A stretch of DNA of 64,000 nucleotides. Source: RGIG4608 sp051867875 (GTDB lineage: Bacteria; Bacillota; Clostridia; Oscillospirales; CAG-272). Every line of letters starts with the position of its first letter. Position 1 is the stretch's first letter. A program made the position numbers and the translations under genes. The notes beneath the pieces are model-generated. The model made no database searches. It saw only the letters and a program-made list of their open reading frames with translations, and had not been told where the DNA came from. Shown here piece after piece: positions 35,350-43,043 of this stretch. The DNA is taken from the NCBI GenBank assembly GCA_051867875.1, contig JBJDZG010000026.1, positions 1-64,000 on the forward strand, in the 5' to 3' direction.

Positions 35350-36336
35350 ATGAATATTATCAGTGTAAAAGATTTGTCAAAAACCTTCAAAAAACCCATA
35401 AGAGGAGAAGGGGTTATCGGAATGTTCAAAACCCTTTTCTCACGCAAGTACGAGGAAGTTAAAGCCGTTGACAAGATTTCCTTTGATATTGCAGAAGGTG
35501 AAATCGTGGGATACATAGGCGCAAACGGAGCAGGAAAGTCAACCACGATTAAAATGATGTGCGGAATACTTCACCCTACGTCGGGTACGGTAACGGTAAA
35601 CGGTCTTGATTTTGATAATCACCGTCAGGAGATAAATCATCAAATGGGCGTCGTTTTCGGTCAGAAAACCCAGCTTTGGTGGGATATCCCTCTCATCGAA
35701 ACGTTCAAAATCCTCAAAAGCATCTACGAGGTCTCCGACGAGGATTACGAAGAACGCTTCACGTATCTGTGCGACTTGCTCGATATGAAGCCTTTTCTTA
35801 ATCAGACGGTAAGGTCCCTCTCCCTCGGTCAGAGAATGAGAGCGGATTTCGCCGCAGCACTCATTCACTCACCCAAGATTGTGTATCTTGACGAGCCCAC
35901 TATAGGACTTGACGTCCTCGTAAAGGACAAGATAAGAGGCGCTATAAAGGAGCTCAACAAAAAGTACAACACGACTGTTATACTGACCACTCACGATATG
36001 AAGGACATCGAGGAGCTCTGCAACAGAATTATCATTATCGACAAGGGAAAGATTCTCTACGACGGAAGCCTTGCAAATATCAAATACCGTTTCGGTAACA
36101 CTAAAACAATTTATATTCCTTCAAACATCGAATTGAATGAGGACGAGCTCTCGTCCAATTTCAAGGGAGTAACGCTTGAAGCACAGGAAGACAAAACAGC
36201 CATCAAATTTTCACTCAACGAAGTTGACCTTGACAATATGCTTTTGTATCTTATCAATACTTACCATATCAAGGACTTCAAAATTGAAGACATTTCCATT
36301 GAGGACATAACGAAACAATTATATGAAAAACATTAA
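35350..36336 (+). CDS. ABC transporter ATP-binding protein (COG4586/NatA-like)
   Basis: 328 aa. Walker A GANGAGKST (57-65), Q-loop FGQKTQLWWD, signature SLGQRMRAD, Walker B IVYLDEPTIGLD and H-loop TTHDMKDIE. An N-terminal extension (about 1-40) and a C-terminal domain of about 80 aa place it in the COG4586 group, which pairs with two different ABC-2 permeases as found here. Exporter; substrate unknown. The 3' end overlaps the first permease by 14 nt. Confidence 0.93.
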   Translation: MNIISVKDLSKTFKKPIRGEGVIGMFKTLFSRKYEEVKAVDKISFDIAEGEIVGYIGANGAGKSTTIKMMCGILHPTSGTVTVNGLDFDNHRQEINHQMGVVFGQKTQLWWDIPLIETFKILKSIYEVSDEDYEERFTYLCDLLDMKPFLNQTVRSLSLGQRMRADFAAALIHSPKIVYLDEPTIGLDVLVKDKIRGAIKELNKKYNTTVILTTHDMKDIEELCNRIIIIDKGKILYDGSLANIKYRFGNTKTIYIPSNIELNEDELSSNFKGVTLEAQEDKTAIKFSLNEVDLDNMLLYLINTYHIKDFKIEDISIEDITKQLYEKH

Positions 36337-37168
36337 AAAACAATTAAATCTTTATCTTCCGTTCGCAAAAGCGGGAATGAAGGTTGAGCTTGCATATAAG
36401 GCACAGATAGTAATGTGGATAGCAATTTCATTCTTTGAAATTCTGTTCGTTCTCTTCCTGTACCACGCCGTATACAGAAACTCCGAGGGTGGAATAAACT
36501 CCATAATCAACGGATTTTCATTCTACGATATGGTTCTGTATATGATAACCTCGTTCTTTTTCAGCTTCGTAATGGGCGCGGGAGATACTGCATACGATAT
36601 TTATACGGACATAAAAGAGGGAACTATCGCAAACACTCTCACAAAGCCCGTATCATATAGGTTAAGACACATGTTTAACTATCTCGGCGTTCTCGTGTTT
36701 GATTTTTCCGTCGTAATCATTCCGTTTTTTACATTGGTTTACGGAATTTTTCTGGGATTTGGAATATTGCAGGTCAGCGCCGCTAAGTTTTTGACAAATC
36801 TTGCGTTCTTTCTGATTTTTTCAGCCGTCGCAGGACTTCTCAATAACGCAATAAGCTACTTTGTAGGTATGCTCATATTTTATACGGACCACCTTTTCGG
36901 TCTTAATATGGTGCGAAACGCTCTCCAAGGCTTCCTTGGCGGACAGATGATACCGCTTGCATATATGGGCACTCTCGGCGTGGTATTTTCGTATATGCCA
37001 TTTGCATTTATGAACTCCGTGCCCGTGCTTACGATTATGTGCAAGCTCGACGTTAAAAATATCCTCGTGTATTTGTTAATAGCACTGCTTTGGTTGGGGC
37101 TAATCGAAACGGTAAATCACCTCATTTTCAAACACGCGATAAAGAAAATCACGGTGCAGGGAGGTTAA
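36323..37168 (+). CDS. ABC-2 family permease (COG4587-type)
   Basis: 281 aa integral membrane protein with six predicted segments, starting IVMWIAISFFEILFVLFLYH. Contains TDIKEGTIANTLTKPVSYRL, a conserved loop of these permeases. Pairs with the ATPase upstream and the permease downstream to form a heteromeric exporter. The ATG sits inside the end of the ATPase gene. Confidence 0.9.
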   Translation: MKNIKKQLNLYLPFAKAGMKVELAYKAQIVMWIAISFFEILFVLFLYHAVYRNSEGGINSIINGFSFYDMVLYMITSFFFSFVMGAGDTAYDIYTDIKEGTIANTLTKPVSYRLRHMFNYLGVLVFDFSVVIIPFFTLVYGIFLGFGILQVSAAKFLTNLAFFLIFSAVAGLLNNAISYFVGMLIFYTDHLFGLNMVRNALQGFLGGQMIPLAYMGTLGVVFSYMPFAFMNSVPVLTIMCKLDVKNILVYLLIALLWLGLIETVNHLIFKHAIKKITVQGG

Positions 37169-37171
37169 ACT

Positions 37172-37966
37172 ATGACAAGATATATTAAACTTTACTGCAC
37201 TTATGCAAAGCTCTCGATTATGAGCAAGCTCGTGTATAAGGTCAATGCAATTATAGGCATTCTGGCATTCCTCTTTACCGAGGCAACGTCGCTTTTCGCG
37301 CTCTATTTGCTCGTCAGCACCGTGCCGAATATCGACGGCTACGGTATTTATCAGATAGGACTGCTTTTCGGTATTACCAATATGGCGATAGGAATTGACC
37401 ACCTGCTTACCGACAGACTCTGGACTGTTGCTTATTGGGAAGTGAGGTCGGGAAAGCTTGACCATATGTTTTTGCGTCCTGTCCCCGTGCTTTTCCAGGT
37501 CATCGCGTCCGAGGTACAGCTTGAAGCATTCGGTGAACTGATTATAGCTTTCGCGCTTATCTCGCTTTGCGGAGCAAATGCGGGTATTGCATGGACATTT
37601 GGTGGCGTCGTGCTTTTGATTATAGGTATAATCTGCGCGGCGATAATTATCACGTCCTTTAAGATTTTGGTAGCTTCTCTGGCCTTCAAATTTCAGAGAA
37701 GCGGACCGCTTCTTCAGTTTATTTACGCATTCTGCGGATACGTAAAGTACCCGATGACGATATTCCCGAAGGCAATTCAGTTTGTCCTGACGTTTATTAT
37801 TCCGTTGGGACTCTGCCTCTTTTACCCGTTTGATAATTTGTTCGCACCCGTAGAAAATCCCGTATTGCTCGCCCTTACCATTATCGGATTTACCGCCGTG
37901 TTCGCATCGATTTGCGTTTTCGTCTGGTCTAAATTCGTTAAAATGTACGAGAGTACGGGAACATAA
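37172..37966 (+). CDS. ABC-2 family permease (COG3694-type)
   Basis: 264 aa, six predicted membrane segments; WEVRSGKLDHMFLRPVPVLFQ matches the conserved loop in the partner permease, read as 20 residues from E. Third gene of the exporter operon, 3 nt after the previous stop; a terminator follows. Confidence 0.9.
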   Translation: MTRYIKLYCTYAKLSIMSKLVYKVNAIIGILAFLFTEATSLFALYLLVSTVPNIDGYGIYQIGLLFGITNMAIGIDHLLTDRLWTVAYWEVRSGKLDHMFLRPVPVLFQVIASEVQLEAFGELIIAFALISLCGANAGIAWTFGGVVLLIIGIICAAIIITSFKILVASLAFKFQRSGPLLQFIYAFCGYVKYPMTIFPKAIQFVLTFIIPLGLCLFYPFDNLFAPVENPVLLALTIIGFTAVFASICVFVWSKFVKMYESTGT

Positions 37967-37977
37967 CAGCAAAACAA

Positions 37978-38009
37978 AACCGCAAGGAATACCTTGCGGT
38001 TATTTTATC
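37978..38009 (+). terminator. terminator after the ABC-2 operon
   Basis: 10-bp arms AACCGCAAGG (37978-37987) and CCTTGCGGTT (37992-38001), then ATTTTAT. Confidence 0.85.
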
Positions 38010-38032
38010 TTTGCTGACAAATTCATTTTCAA

Positions 38033-38617
38033 CTAAACAGTAAAATTCATATTTTGAGCCTCGGCGATAATCATTCTTCCGACTTCGATAGCTATATCAT
38101 TCAAGGTACAATTCATCTGTCCGAGGAACCAACTCTTATACACGCAGATTACGCCGCCTGCAAAATAGCAAGTACGAATCTCGAACATTTCAGATGTGCG
38201 AATCTCTTTCGGAATTTCTGCGTCTTCTTTCATATATTGCATAAATACGTCTGCCAGTTTTTCCATAAACCGGTCAGCTCCGTTTGCCAGGATGAGAATA
38301 CGGTAAAATTCTTCGTCGTTTTGCAGATATTGACTGAGTTGAAGCAAGATGGGCGTCGGATTCGTAAAGAAAGTGTGAAATTCAAATTGTGCAAGCAGGT
38401 CTTTCATTTTTTCAATAATATTGTTTTCTATTTCCTCTATAAGCCCGCGAACATCGGGATAATGAGCATAAAATGTTGAACGGTTGATATCTGCACGGTT
38501 TACAATATCCGTTACGGTAATTTTACTGATATCTTTCTCAGTAAGCAAAGCCATGAACGCTTTACGGATTAGTTTCTTTGAACGTATAGAACTGCGGTAT
38601 TCTGCTTTTTTTACCAT
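38033..38617 (-). CDS. TetR/AcrR family regulator, likely controls oleate hydratase
   Basis: 194 aa. N-terminal HTH: IRKAFMALLTEKDISKITVTDIVNRADINRSTFYAHYPD region (about 16-55), with recognition helix NRSTFYAHY. The C-terminal ligand domain is Phe-rich (FEFHTFF, EEFYRIL) and fits the TetR_C branch often named DhaS/AcrR-like; a fatty-acid ligand is plausible but inferred. Divergent from the hydratase gene over a shared operator-like palindrome. SD GGAGATC before ATG. Confidence 0.9.
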   Translation of the reverse strand: MVKKAEYRSSIRSKKLIRKAFMALLTEKDISKITVTDIVNRADINRSTFYAHYPDVRGLIEEIENNIIEKMKDLLAQFEFHTFFTNPTPILLQLSQYLQNDEEFYRILILANGADRFMEKLADVFMQYMKEDAEIPKEIRTSEMFEIRTCYFAGGVICVYKSWFLGQMNCTLNDIAIEVGRMIIAEAQNMNFTV

Positions 38618-38708
38618 ATTGATCTCCTAAAAATCATCAATTTTCTTTTTAGTATCGGATTTCATACAGGCAGATTAAAACTGATGATTGAATTATTTTT
38701 GTAAGCAT

Positions 38709-38737
38709 ATTATAATACATTTGCACAGAAAAGTCAA
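38709..38737 (-). promoter_or_regulatory. sigma-A promoter of the TetR gene
   Basis: Minus strand: TTGACT (38732-38737), 17-nt spacer, TATAAT (38709-38714). About 92 nt upstream of the ATG. Confidence 0.85.
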
Positions 38738-38752
38738 CACATGACTGTTTTG
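38726..38752. promoter_or_regulatory. candidate TetR operator between the divergent genes
   Basis: A 27-bp imperfect palindrome centred at 38739: arms CAGAAAAGTCA and TGACTGTTTTG match at 9 of 11 positions. It covers the -35 boxes of both divergent promoters. Confidence 0.6.
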
Positions 38753-38770
38753 AAATAGCATGTTTATAAT
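38741..38770 (+). promoter_or_regulatory. promoter of the oleate hydratase gene
   Basis: ATGACT (38741-38746), 18-nt spacer, TATAAT (38765-38770), 14 nt before the ATG, so the leader is very short. Confidence 0.6.
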
Positions 38771-38784
38771 CAGGAGGTTTTTGT

Positions 38785-40554
38785 ATGAAAAATTATGACA
38801 GAGTACATCCCCGCAAACCGGAAAACATTGAACAGCGCAAAGCTTACATCGTAGGCGGAGGCATTGCAGGCTTGTCAGCAGCAGCATTTCTTGTAAGAGA
38901 TGCTCAGATGCCGGGAAAAAATATAACTATTTATGACCAGCTTCCCGTATTCGGAGGCTCCATGGATTCCGCCGGCGACGCACAGGAAGGTTATGTTTCC
39001 AGAGGAGAAAGGGAACTTGAACCGTATATGGAGTGTTTATGGGATTTGTTTGGAAGTATTCCGTCCATTTATGAGGAAGGACGTACTGTTTTAGATGAAA
39101 CCCGTGAATGTAATCAACAGCTTGAAATAGACAGCAAGCACCGTCTGTGGGACGCAGGATTCGTTCCTTACGACCAGAGCAGCCTGGGACTATCCGAACG
39201 CGTCAAAGAGCAGATGATGAAAATGATGCTTACGCCCGAGGAGGAAATTGAAGACGTTACAATTGAAGAATGGTTCAGTCCTGAATATTTTGAAAGTCCT
39301 TTGTGGTTTTACTGGGCAAGTATGCTGGCTTTTCAGCCTTATCACAGCCTTATCGAAATGAAACGCTATACTGTACGTTTTATGCAACATCTGGATGGAA
39401 TCGAACACTTGAAAGGTATACTTCGCACCAAGTACGACCAGTATAACAGCCTGATACTGCCTTTGCAGAAATATCTCCTTAGCTACGGTGTAAACTTTGT
39501 TCCCGAAACTACGGTAACAGATATGGACTTGCAGATAGAGGGCAACACCAAAACGGTAACGGCTCTTATACTCAATAAAAATGGTACAGAAATAAAAGTG
39601 CCCGTTGCTACACAGGATTTGGTTTACTTTACCAACGGCTCAATGACTCAAAATTCAAGCCATGGCAGTATGAATCAAGCCCCTATTATGAATCGGGATA
39701 CAGAAAATCGTGGGTGCTTTACTTTGTGGGAAAAGTTAGCCAAAAAAGCAGACTGCTTTGGACACCCGGAAAAGTTTGTCTCCCAAATGGACAAGAGCCA
39801 TTTTGTATCTTTTACTGTAACCGTGCGTGATTATCCCGAACTGTTTCAGTACATTGAAGAAAAAACAGGTAATCTCACAGGTGCAGGCGGTGCTACAACA
39901 TTTGTAACATCTCCATGGTTCATCAGCTATAACGCTCCCTTGCAGCCGGCGTATCCCGAACAGCCGGAAGGCACTCAGATACTTTGGGGATACGGTCTCC
40001 ACGCAAACGAAGTAGGTCGTTTTACGAAAAAGCCCATGACCGAGTGCTCCGGTGAGGAGATACTCTATGAGTTGCTCGGTTTCTTCGGACTTCATGAAAA
40101 GTATGAAGAAGTACGCGCGCACTGCACTGTAATTCCGGTAATGATGCCATACATTACCAGCCAGTTTATGCCTCGCGGTTTACAAGACCGACCTCAAATC
40201 ATACCGTCAGGATGTACTAATCTGGCATTTATAGGTCAGTTTGTGGAATTGCCCGGAGACGTGGTATTCACAGTGGAAACCAGTGTGCGCACTGCAATGA
40301 TGGCGGTGTACAAAACTTTACAGTTAGACCGTCCTATCACACCGTTGTTCGAAGCGCATTATGACGTTAGAATATGCGTTGCCTGCCTCAAAAAACTGAT
40401 AGGTAAGGAGACGCTGACAGTATCTGATTTGCCTAAAATAAATCCCTTAAAACTGCAAAACACTCTTCATAAGTTAATAGATGCAGTCAATGCAGTTCCG
40501 AAAATGCCGAACTATTATCCCGAACGTGAAGAAAATCAAATAAAAATAATTTAA
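38785..40554 (+). CDS. ohyA: oleate hydratase (myosin-cross-reactive antigen family)
   Basis: FAD-dependent hydratase that adds water to unsaturated fatty acids such as oleate to give 10-hydroxy acids; detoxifies host fatty acids. 589 aa, full length. FAD motif GGGIAGLSAAAF (about 25-36). The catalytic-site stretch reads FGGSMDSAGDAQ then SRGERELE; usual forms have MDGAG and RGGREME, so two Gly are replaced. FAFQPWHS appears as LAFQPYHS. Codon choice (fewer CTC, more CAG/CTG/TTG) differs from neighbours, suggesting recent acquisition. SD CAGGAGG. Terminator follows. Confidence 0.95.
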   Translation: MKNYDRVHPRKPENIEQRKAYIVGGGIAGLSAAAFLVRDAQMPGKNITIYDQLPVFGGSMDSAGDAQEGYVSRGERELEPYMECLWDLFGSIPSIYEEGRTVLDETRECNQQLEIDSKHRLWDAGFVPYDQSSLGLSERVKEQMMKMMLTPEEEIEDVTIEEWFSPEYFESPLWFYWASMLAFQPYHSLIEMKRYTVRFMQHLDGIEHLKGILRTKYDQYNSLILPLQKYLLSYGVNFVPETTVTDMDLQIEGNTKTVTALILNKNGTEIKVPVATQDLVYFTNGSMTQNSSHGSMNQAPIMNRDTENRGCFTLWEKLAKKADCFGHPEKFVSQMDKSHFVSFTVTVRDYPELFQYIEEKTGNLTGAGGATTFVTSPWFISYNAPLQPAYPEQPEGTQILWGYGLHANEVGRFTKKPMTECSGEEILYELLGFFGLHEKYEEVRAHCTVIPVMMPYITSQFMPRGLQDRPQIIPSGCTNLAFIGQFVELPGDVVFTVETSVRTAMMAVYKTLQLDRPITPLFEAHYDVRICVACLKKLIGKETLTVSDLPKINPLKLQNTLHKLIDAVNAVPKMPNYYPEREENQIKII

Positions 40555-40560
40555 CAAAGG

Positions 40561-40600
40561 AAAGTGCACCCGAAACTACTGTTTTAGGTGCACTTTTTCT
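40561..40600 (+). terminator. terminator after oleate hydratase
   Basis: AAAGTGCACC (40561-40570) pairs with GGTGCACTTT (40587-40596) and is followed by TT. The stretch 40601-40707 beyond it holds no recognised gene. Confidence 0.85.
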
Positions 40601-40707
40601 AACAATAGCGGTAGGGAGATTCACTCTCGCTTGCGACTTGATTGGAGCGCACTTTGACACTCCATCGACTGTCATTCATTTTAGATCTGTCCCAATCCTC
40701 TTAATAA

Positions 40708-40738
40708 CAAAAAAGTCGCCTTATGGCGACCTTTTTGT
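40708..40738 (-). terminator. terminator of tRNA-Ser
   Basis: AAAAAGTCGCC and GGCGACCTTTTT form a short GC-core hairpin flanked by A-run and T-run, directly 3' of the minus-strand tRNA-Ser. Confidence 0.8.
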
Positions 40739-40740
40739 TT

Positions 40741-40829
40741 TGGCGGAAGCGGTGGGATTCGAACCCACGGTACCGTTAGGTACAACTGATTTCGAGTCAG
40801 TCCCGTTATGACCACTTCGATACGCTTCC
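40741..40829 (-). tRNA. tRNA-Ser (anticodon CGA)
   Basis: 89 nt with a long variable arm, typical of class II tRNA-Ser. Perfect 7-bp acceptor stem GGAAGCG/CGCTTCC, G73 discriminator, encoded CCA (40741-40743). Anticodon loop CTCGAAA gives CGA, reading UCG. T arm GTGGGTTCGAATCCCAC. Confidence 0.96.
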
Positions 40830-40894
40830 GTATGAAAAATAAGATTCTTTTGTCTTTACTTCGATATCTCGCCGTAATTATTGACAACATTGTT

Positions 40895-40922
40895 ATTATA
40901 TCACATAATTTGAAAAAATCAA
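40895..40922 (-). promoter_or_regulatory. sigma-A promoter of tRNA-Ser
   Basis: Minus strand: TTGATT (40917-40922), 16-nt spacer, TATAAT (40895-40900). Confidence 0.75.
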
Positions 40923-40952
40923 GAGTAAAAAGGAAGATTTTTTATATATTCA

Positions 40953-40981
40953 TTGACTTTTTATTAAAATTAGGATATAAT
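40953..40981 (+). promoter_or_regulatory. sigma-A promoter of ymdB
   Basis: TTGACT (40953-40958), 17-nt spacer, TATAAT (40976-40981), 42 nt before the ATG. Confidence 0.88.
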
Positions 40982-41023
40982 TATTCCGTTGATAGCAACA
41001 AAAACACGAATAGAAAGTATTTT

Positions 41024-41797
41024 ATGAGAATTTTAGCAATCGGAGATATAGTCGGCGGGATTACTATCGACTATCTTTCAAAAAATCTATCAAGAGTTAC
41101 AAGAGAAAACAAAATTGATTTCGTTATTGCCAACGGGGAAAACGCCAGCGAGATTAAGGGACTTACGCAAAACGATGCAGAGGCTCTCTGCAATCTCGGA
41201 GTTGATTTTATCACTCTCGGAAATCACGCCTTCGGCAAGCGCGACCTGTATTCATATCTAGACTCTAACGATGCAAAAATAATCAGACCTGCGAATTTTC
41301 CCGCATCAGCGCCCGGCGCAGGATACAGCATCGTCAACGTTGACGGCTATAAGCTTCTCATCATCAACGCGCTCGGTACTATGTACATGACACCCCTCAA
41401 CAGTCCCTTTGAAACAGTTGACATAATTCTTGAGAGGGAAAAGAGCAAATACGATTTTGCTATTCTTGACATTCACGCCGAGGCAACGAGCGAGAAGCTC
41501 GCTATTGCCCATTATTTCGACGGAAGAATTGCCATTATATTCGGCACTCACACCCACGTTCAAACCGCTGACGAGCAAATTTTGCCCCTTGGAAGCGCAT
41601 ATATAACCGATATCGGCATGAGCGGACCGGTAAACAGTATTCTGGGCACTAAGGTTGAGACCATTCTTGAAAGTTTCATCAAAAAAACTCCGCAATATTT
41701 TACGGTTGCCGACGGCGAGGTTAAGGCTCACGGAGTTATTTTCGACATTAACCCCGACACCTCAAAAATCAATTCAATTAAGAGAATTACATTCTAA
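41024..41797 (+). CDS. ymdB: YmdB family metallophosphoesterase
   Basis: 257 aa binuclear metal phosphodiesterase. Motifs: GDIVGG (about 6-11), ANGENAS, LGNHAF and GTHTHVQTAD. Bacillus YmdB hydrolyses 2',3'-cyclic nucleotides and affects biofilm/motility choice. Start ATG 41024 is where the family begins; the SD is weak (AGAAAG). Monocistronic, promoter and bidirectional terminator. Confidence 0.93.
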   Translation: MRILAIGDIVGGITIDYLSKNLSRVTRENKIDFVIANGENASEIKGLTQNDAEALCNLGVDFITLGNHAFGKRDLYSYLDSNDAKIIRPANFPASAPGAGYSIVNVDGYKLLIINALGTMYMTPLNSPFETVDIILEREKSKYDFAILDIHAEATSEKLAIAHYFDGRIAIIFGTHTHVQTADEQILPLGSAYITDIGMSGPVNSILGTKVETILESFIKKTPQYFTVADGEVKAHGVIFDINPDTSKINSIKRITF

Positions 41798-41828
41798 AAA
41801 AGATGGGAAGCTAACTTCCCATCTTTTT
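41797..41828. terminator. bidirectional terminator between ymdB and icd
   Basis: Perfect 14-bp arms AAAAAGATGGGAAG (41797-41810) and 41815-41828, loop CTAA. It overlaps the last bases of both genes' stop regions and serves the converging units. Confidence 0.92.
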
Positions 41829-43026
41829 ATATTCTTGCTCTGATAGCTTTTATGAATTCTCTTGAATTTACGCATTTTACCGCGATATCTTTATCGACGA
41901 GCGAAATTAAATCCCTTGTCATAATTCCGTCGTTAAGCGTTGCAAGGCAAGCCCTCTCAAGTCTATCTGCAAAATCCACAAGCTCGGGCAGGGAATCAAG
42001 CTCCCCACGCTTACGCAGAGCACCGCTCCATGCAAATATAGTCGCCGTGGGATTTGTCGAGGTTTCTTCACCTTTAAGATACTTATAATAGTGCTTCGTA
42101 ACGGTGCCGTGCGCCGCCTCGTACTCGTATTTTCCGTCGGGAGAAACAAGTACCGAGGTCATCATGGCAAGTGAGCCGAAAGCGGTAGATACCATATCGC
42201 TCATAACGTCGCCGTCGTAGTTTTTGCAAGCCCAGATAAAACCGCCCTTGCTTCTTATAACTCTTGCAACGGCGTCGTCTATCAAGGTATAAAAATACTC
42301 TATGCCGATTTTTTCAAATTCCGCTTTATAGTAGGTATTGAAAATATCCTCAAAAATAAGTTTGAATGTCTGGTCGTACTGCTTTGAGATAGTGTCCTTA
42401 GCTGAAAACCAAAGGTCCTGCTTTGTATTTATCGCATATTTGAAGCAGGAATGTGCAAAGGACTCTATCGAGCTGTCCTTATTATACTGACCTTGAAGCA
42501 CGCCGGCGCATTCAAAATCGTAAACGGTTTCTCTGAAGCTCGTGCCGTCCTTACCCGTAAACACAAGCTCTGCCTTACCCTCGCACGGCACTCTGTATTC
42601 AGTAGCCTTATAAACATCACCGTAAGCGTGGCGCGCAATCGTGATTGGCTTTTCCCAATTTCTGACGGCTGGCTTTACGCTGTCAATAATTATCGGAGCG
42701 CGGAAAACCGTTCCGTCAAGAATTGCTCTTATAGTACCGTTCGGGCTCTTCCACATATTCGAGAGGGAATACTCTAAGACTCTTTGTCTGTTTGGCGTAA
42801 TTGTGGCACATTTGACCGCAACGCCGTATTTTTTTGTCGCGTAGGCAGAATCAAGCGTAACCTTATCCCGAGTCCTCTCTCTGTTTTCAAGTCCAAGGTC
42901 ATAATACTCTGTTTTTAGGTCTACAAAAGGTATAATCAGCTCGTCTTTTATCATCTTCCAGAGTATTCTCGTCATTTCGTCCCCGTCCATTTCAACGAGG
43001 GGAGTTGTCATTTTTATCTTTTGCAT
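41827..43026 (-). CDS. icd: NADP-dependent isocitrate dehydrogenase (eukaryote-like type)
   Basis: Oxidises isocitrate to 2-oxoglutarate with NADP. 399 aa. VEMDGDEMTRILW near the N terminus, substrate-site SPNGTIR, NYDGDVMSDM metal site, and EAAHGTVTKHYY, the NADP-site form of the homodimeric type II (eukaryote-like) enzymes. ATG 43026 follows TTGGAGTATGAT; earlier in-frame codons lie in the aconitase end region. Last gene of the citrate-to-2-oxoglutarate operon. Confidence 0.95.
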   Translation of the reverse strand: MQKIKMTTPLVEMDGDEMTRILWKMIKDELIIPFVDLKTEYYDLGLENRERTRDKVTLDSAYATKKYGVAVKCATITPNRQRVLEYSLSNMWKSPNGTIRAILDGTVFRAPIIIDSVKPAVRNWEKPITIARHAYGDVYKATEYRVPCEGKAELVFTGKDGTSFRETVYDFECAGVLQGQYNKDSSIESFAHSCFKYAINTKQDLWFSAKDTISKQYDQTFKLIFEDIFNTYYKAEFEKIGIEYFYTLIDDAVARVIRSKGGFIWACKNYDGDVMSDMVSTAFGSLAMMTSVLVSPDGKYEYEAAHGTVTKHYYKYLKGEETSTNPTATIFAWSGALRKRGELDSLPELVDFADRLERACLATLNDGIMTRDLISLVDKDIAVKCVNSREFIKAIRARI

Positions 43027-43043
43027 ATCATACTCCAAATTAA

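Noticed and set aside
40681..40890. A minus-strand 69-codon frame
   Set aside because: It reads through the tRNA-Ser gene; the protein-like words are tRNA sequence.
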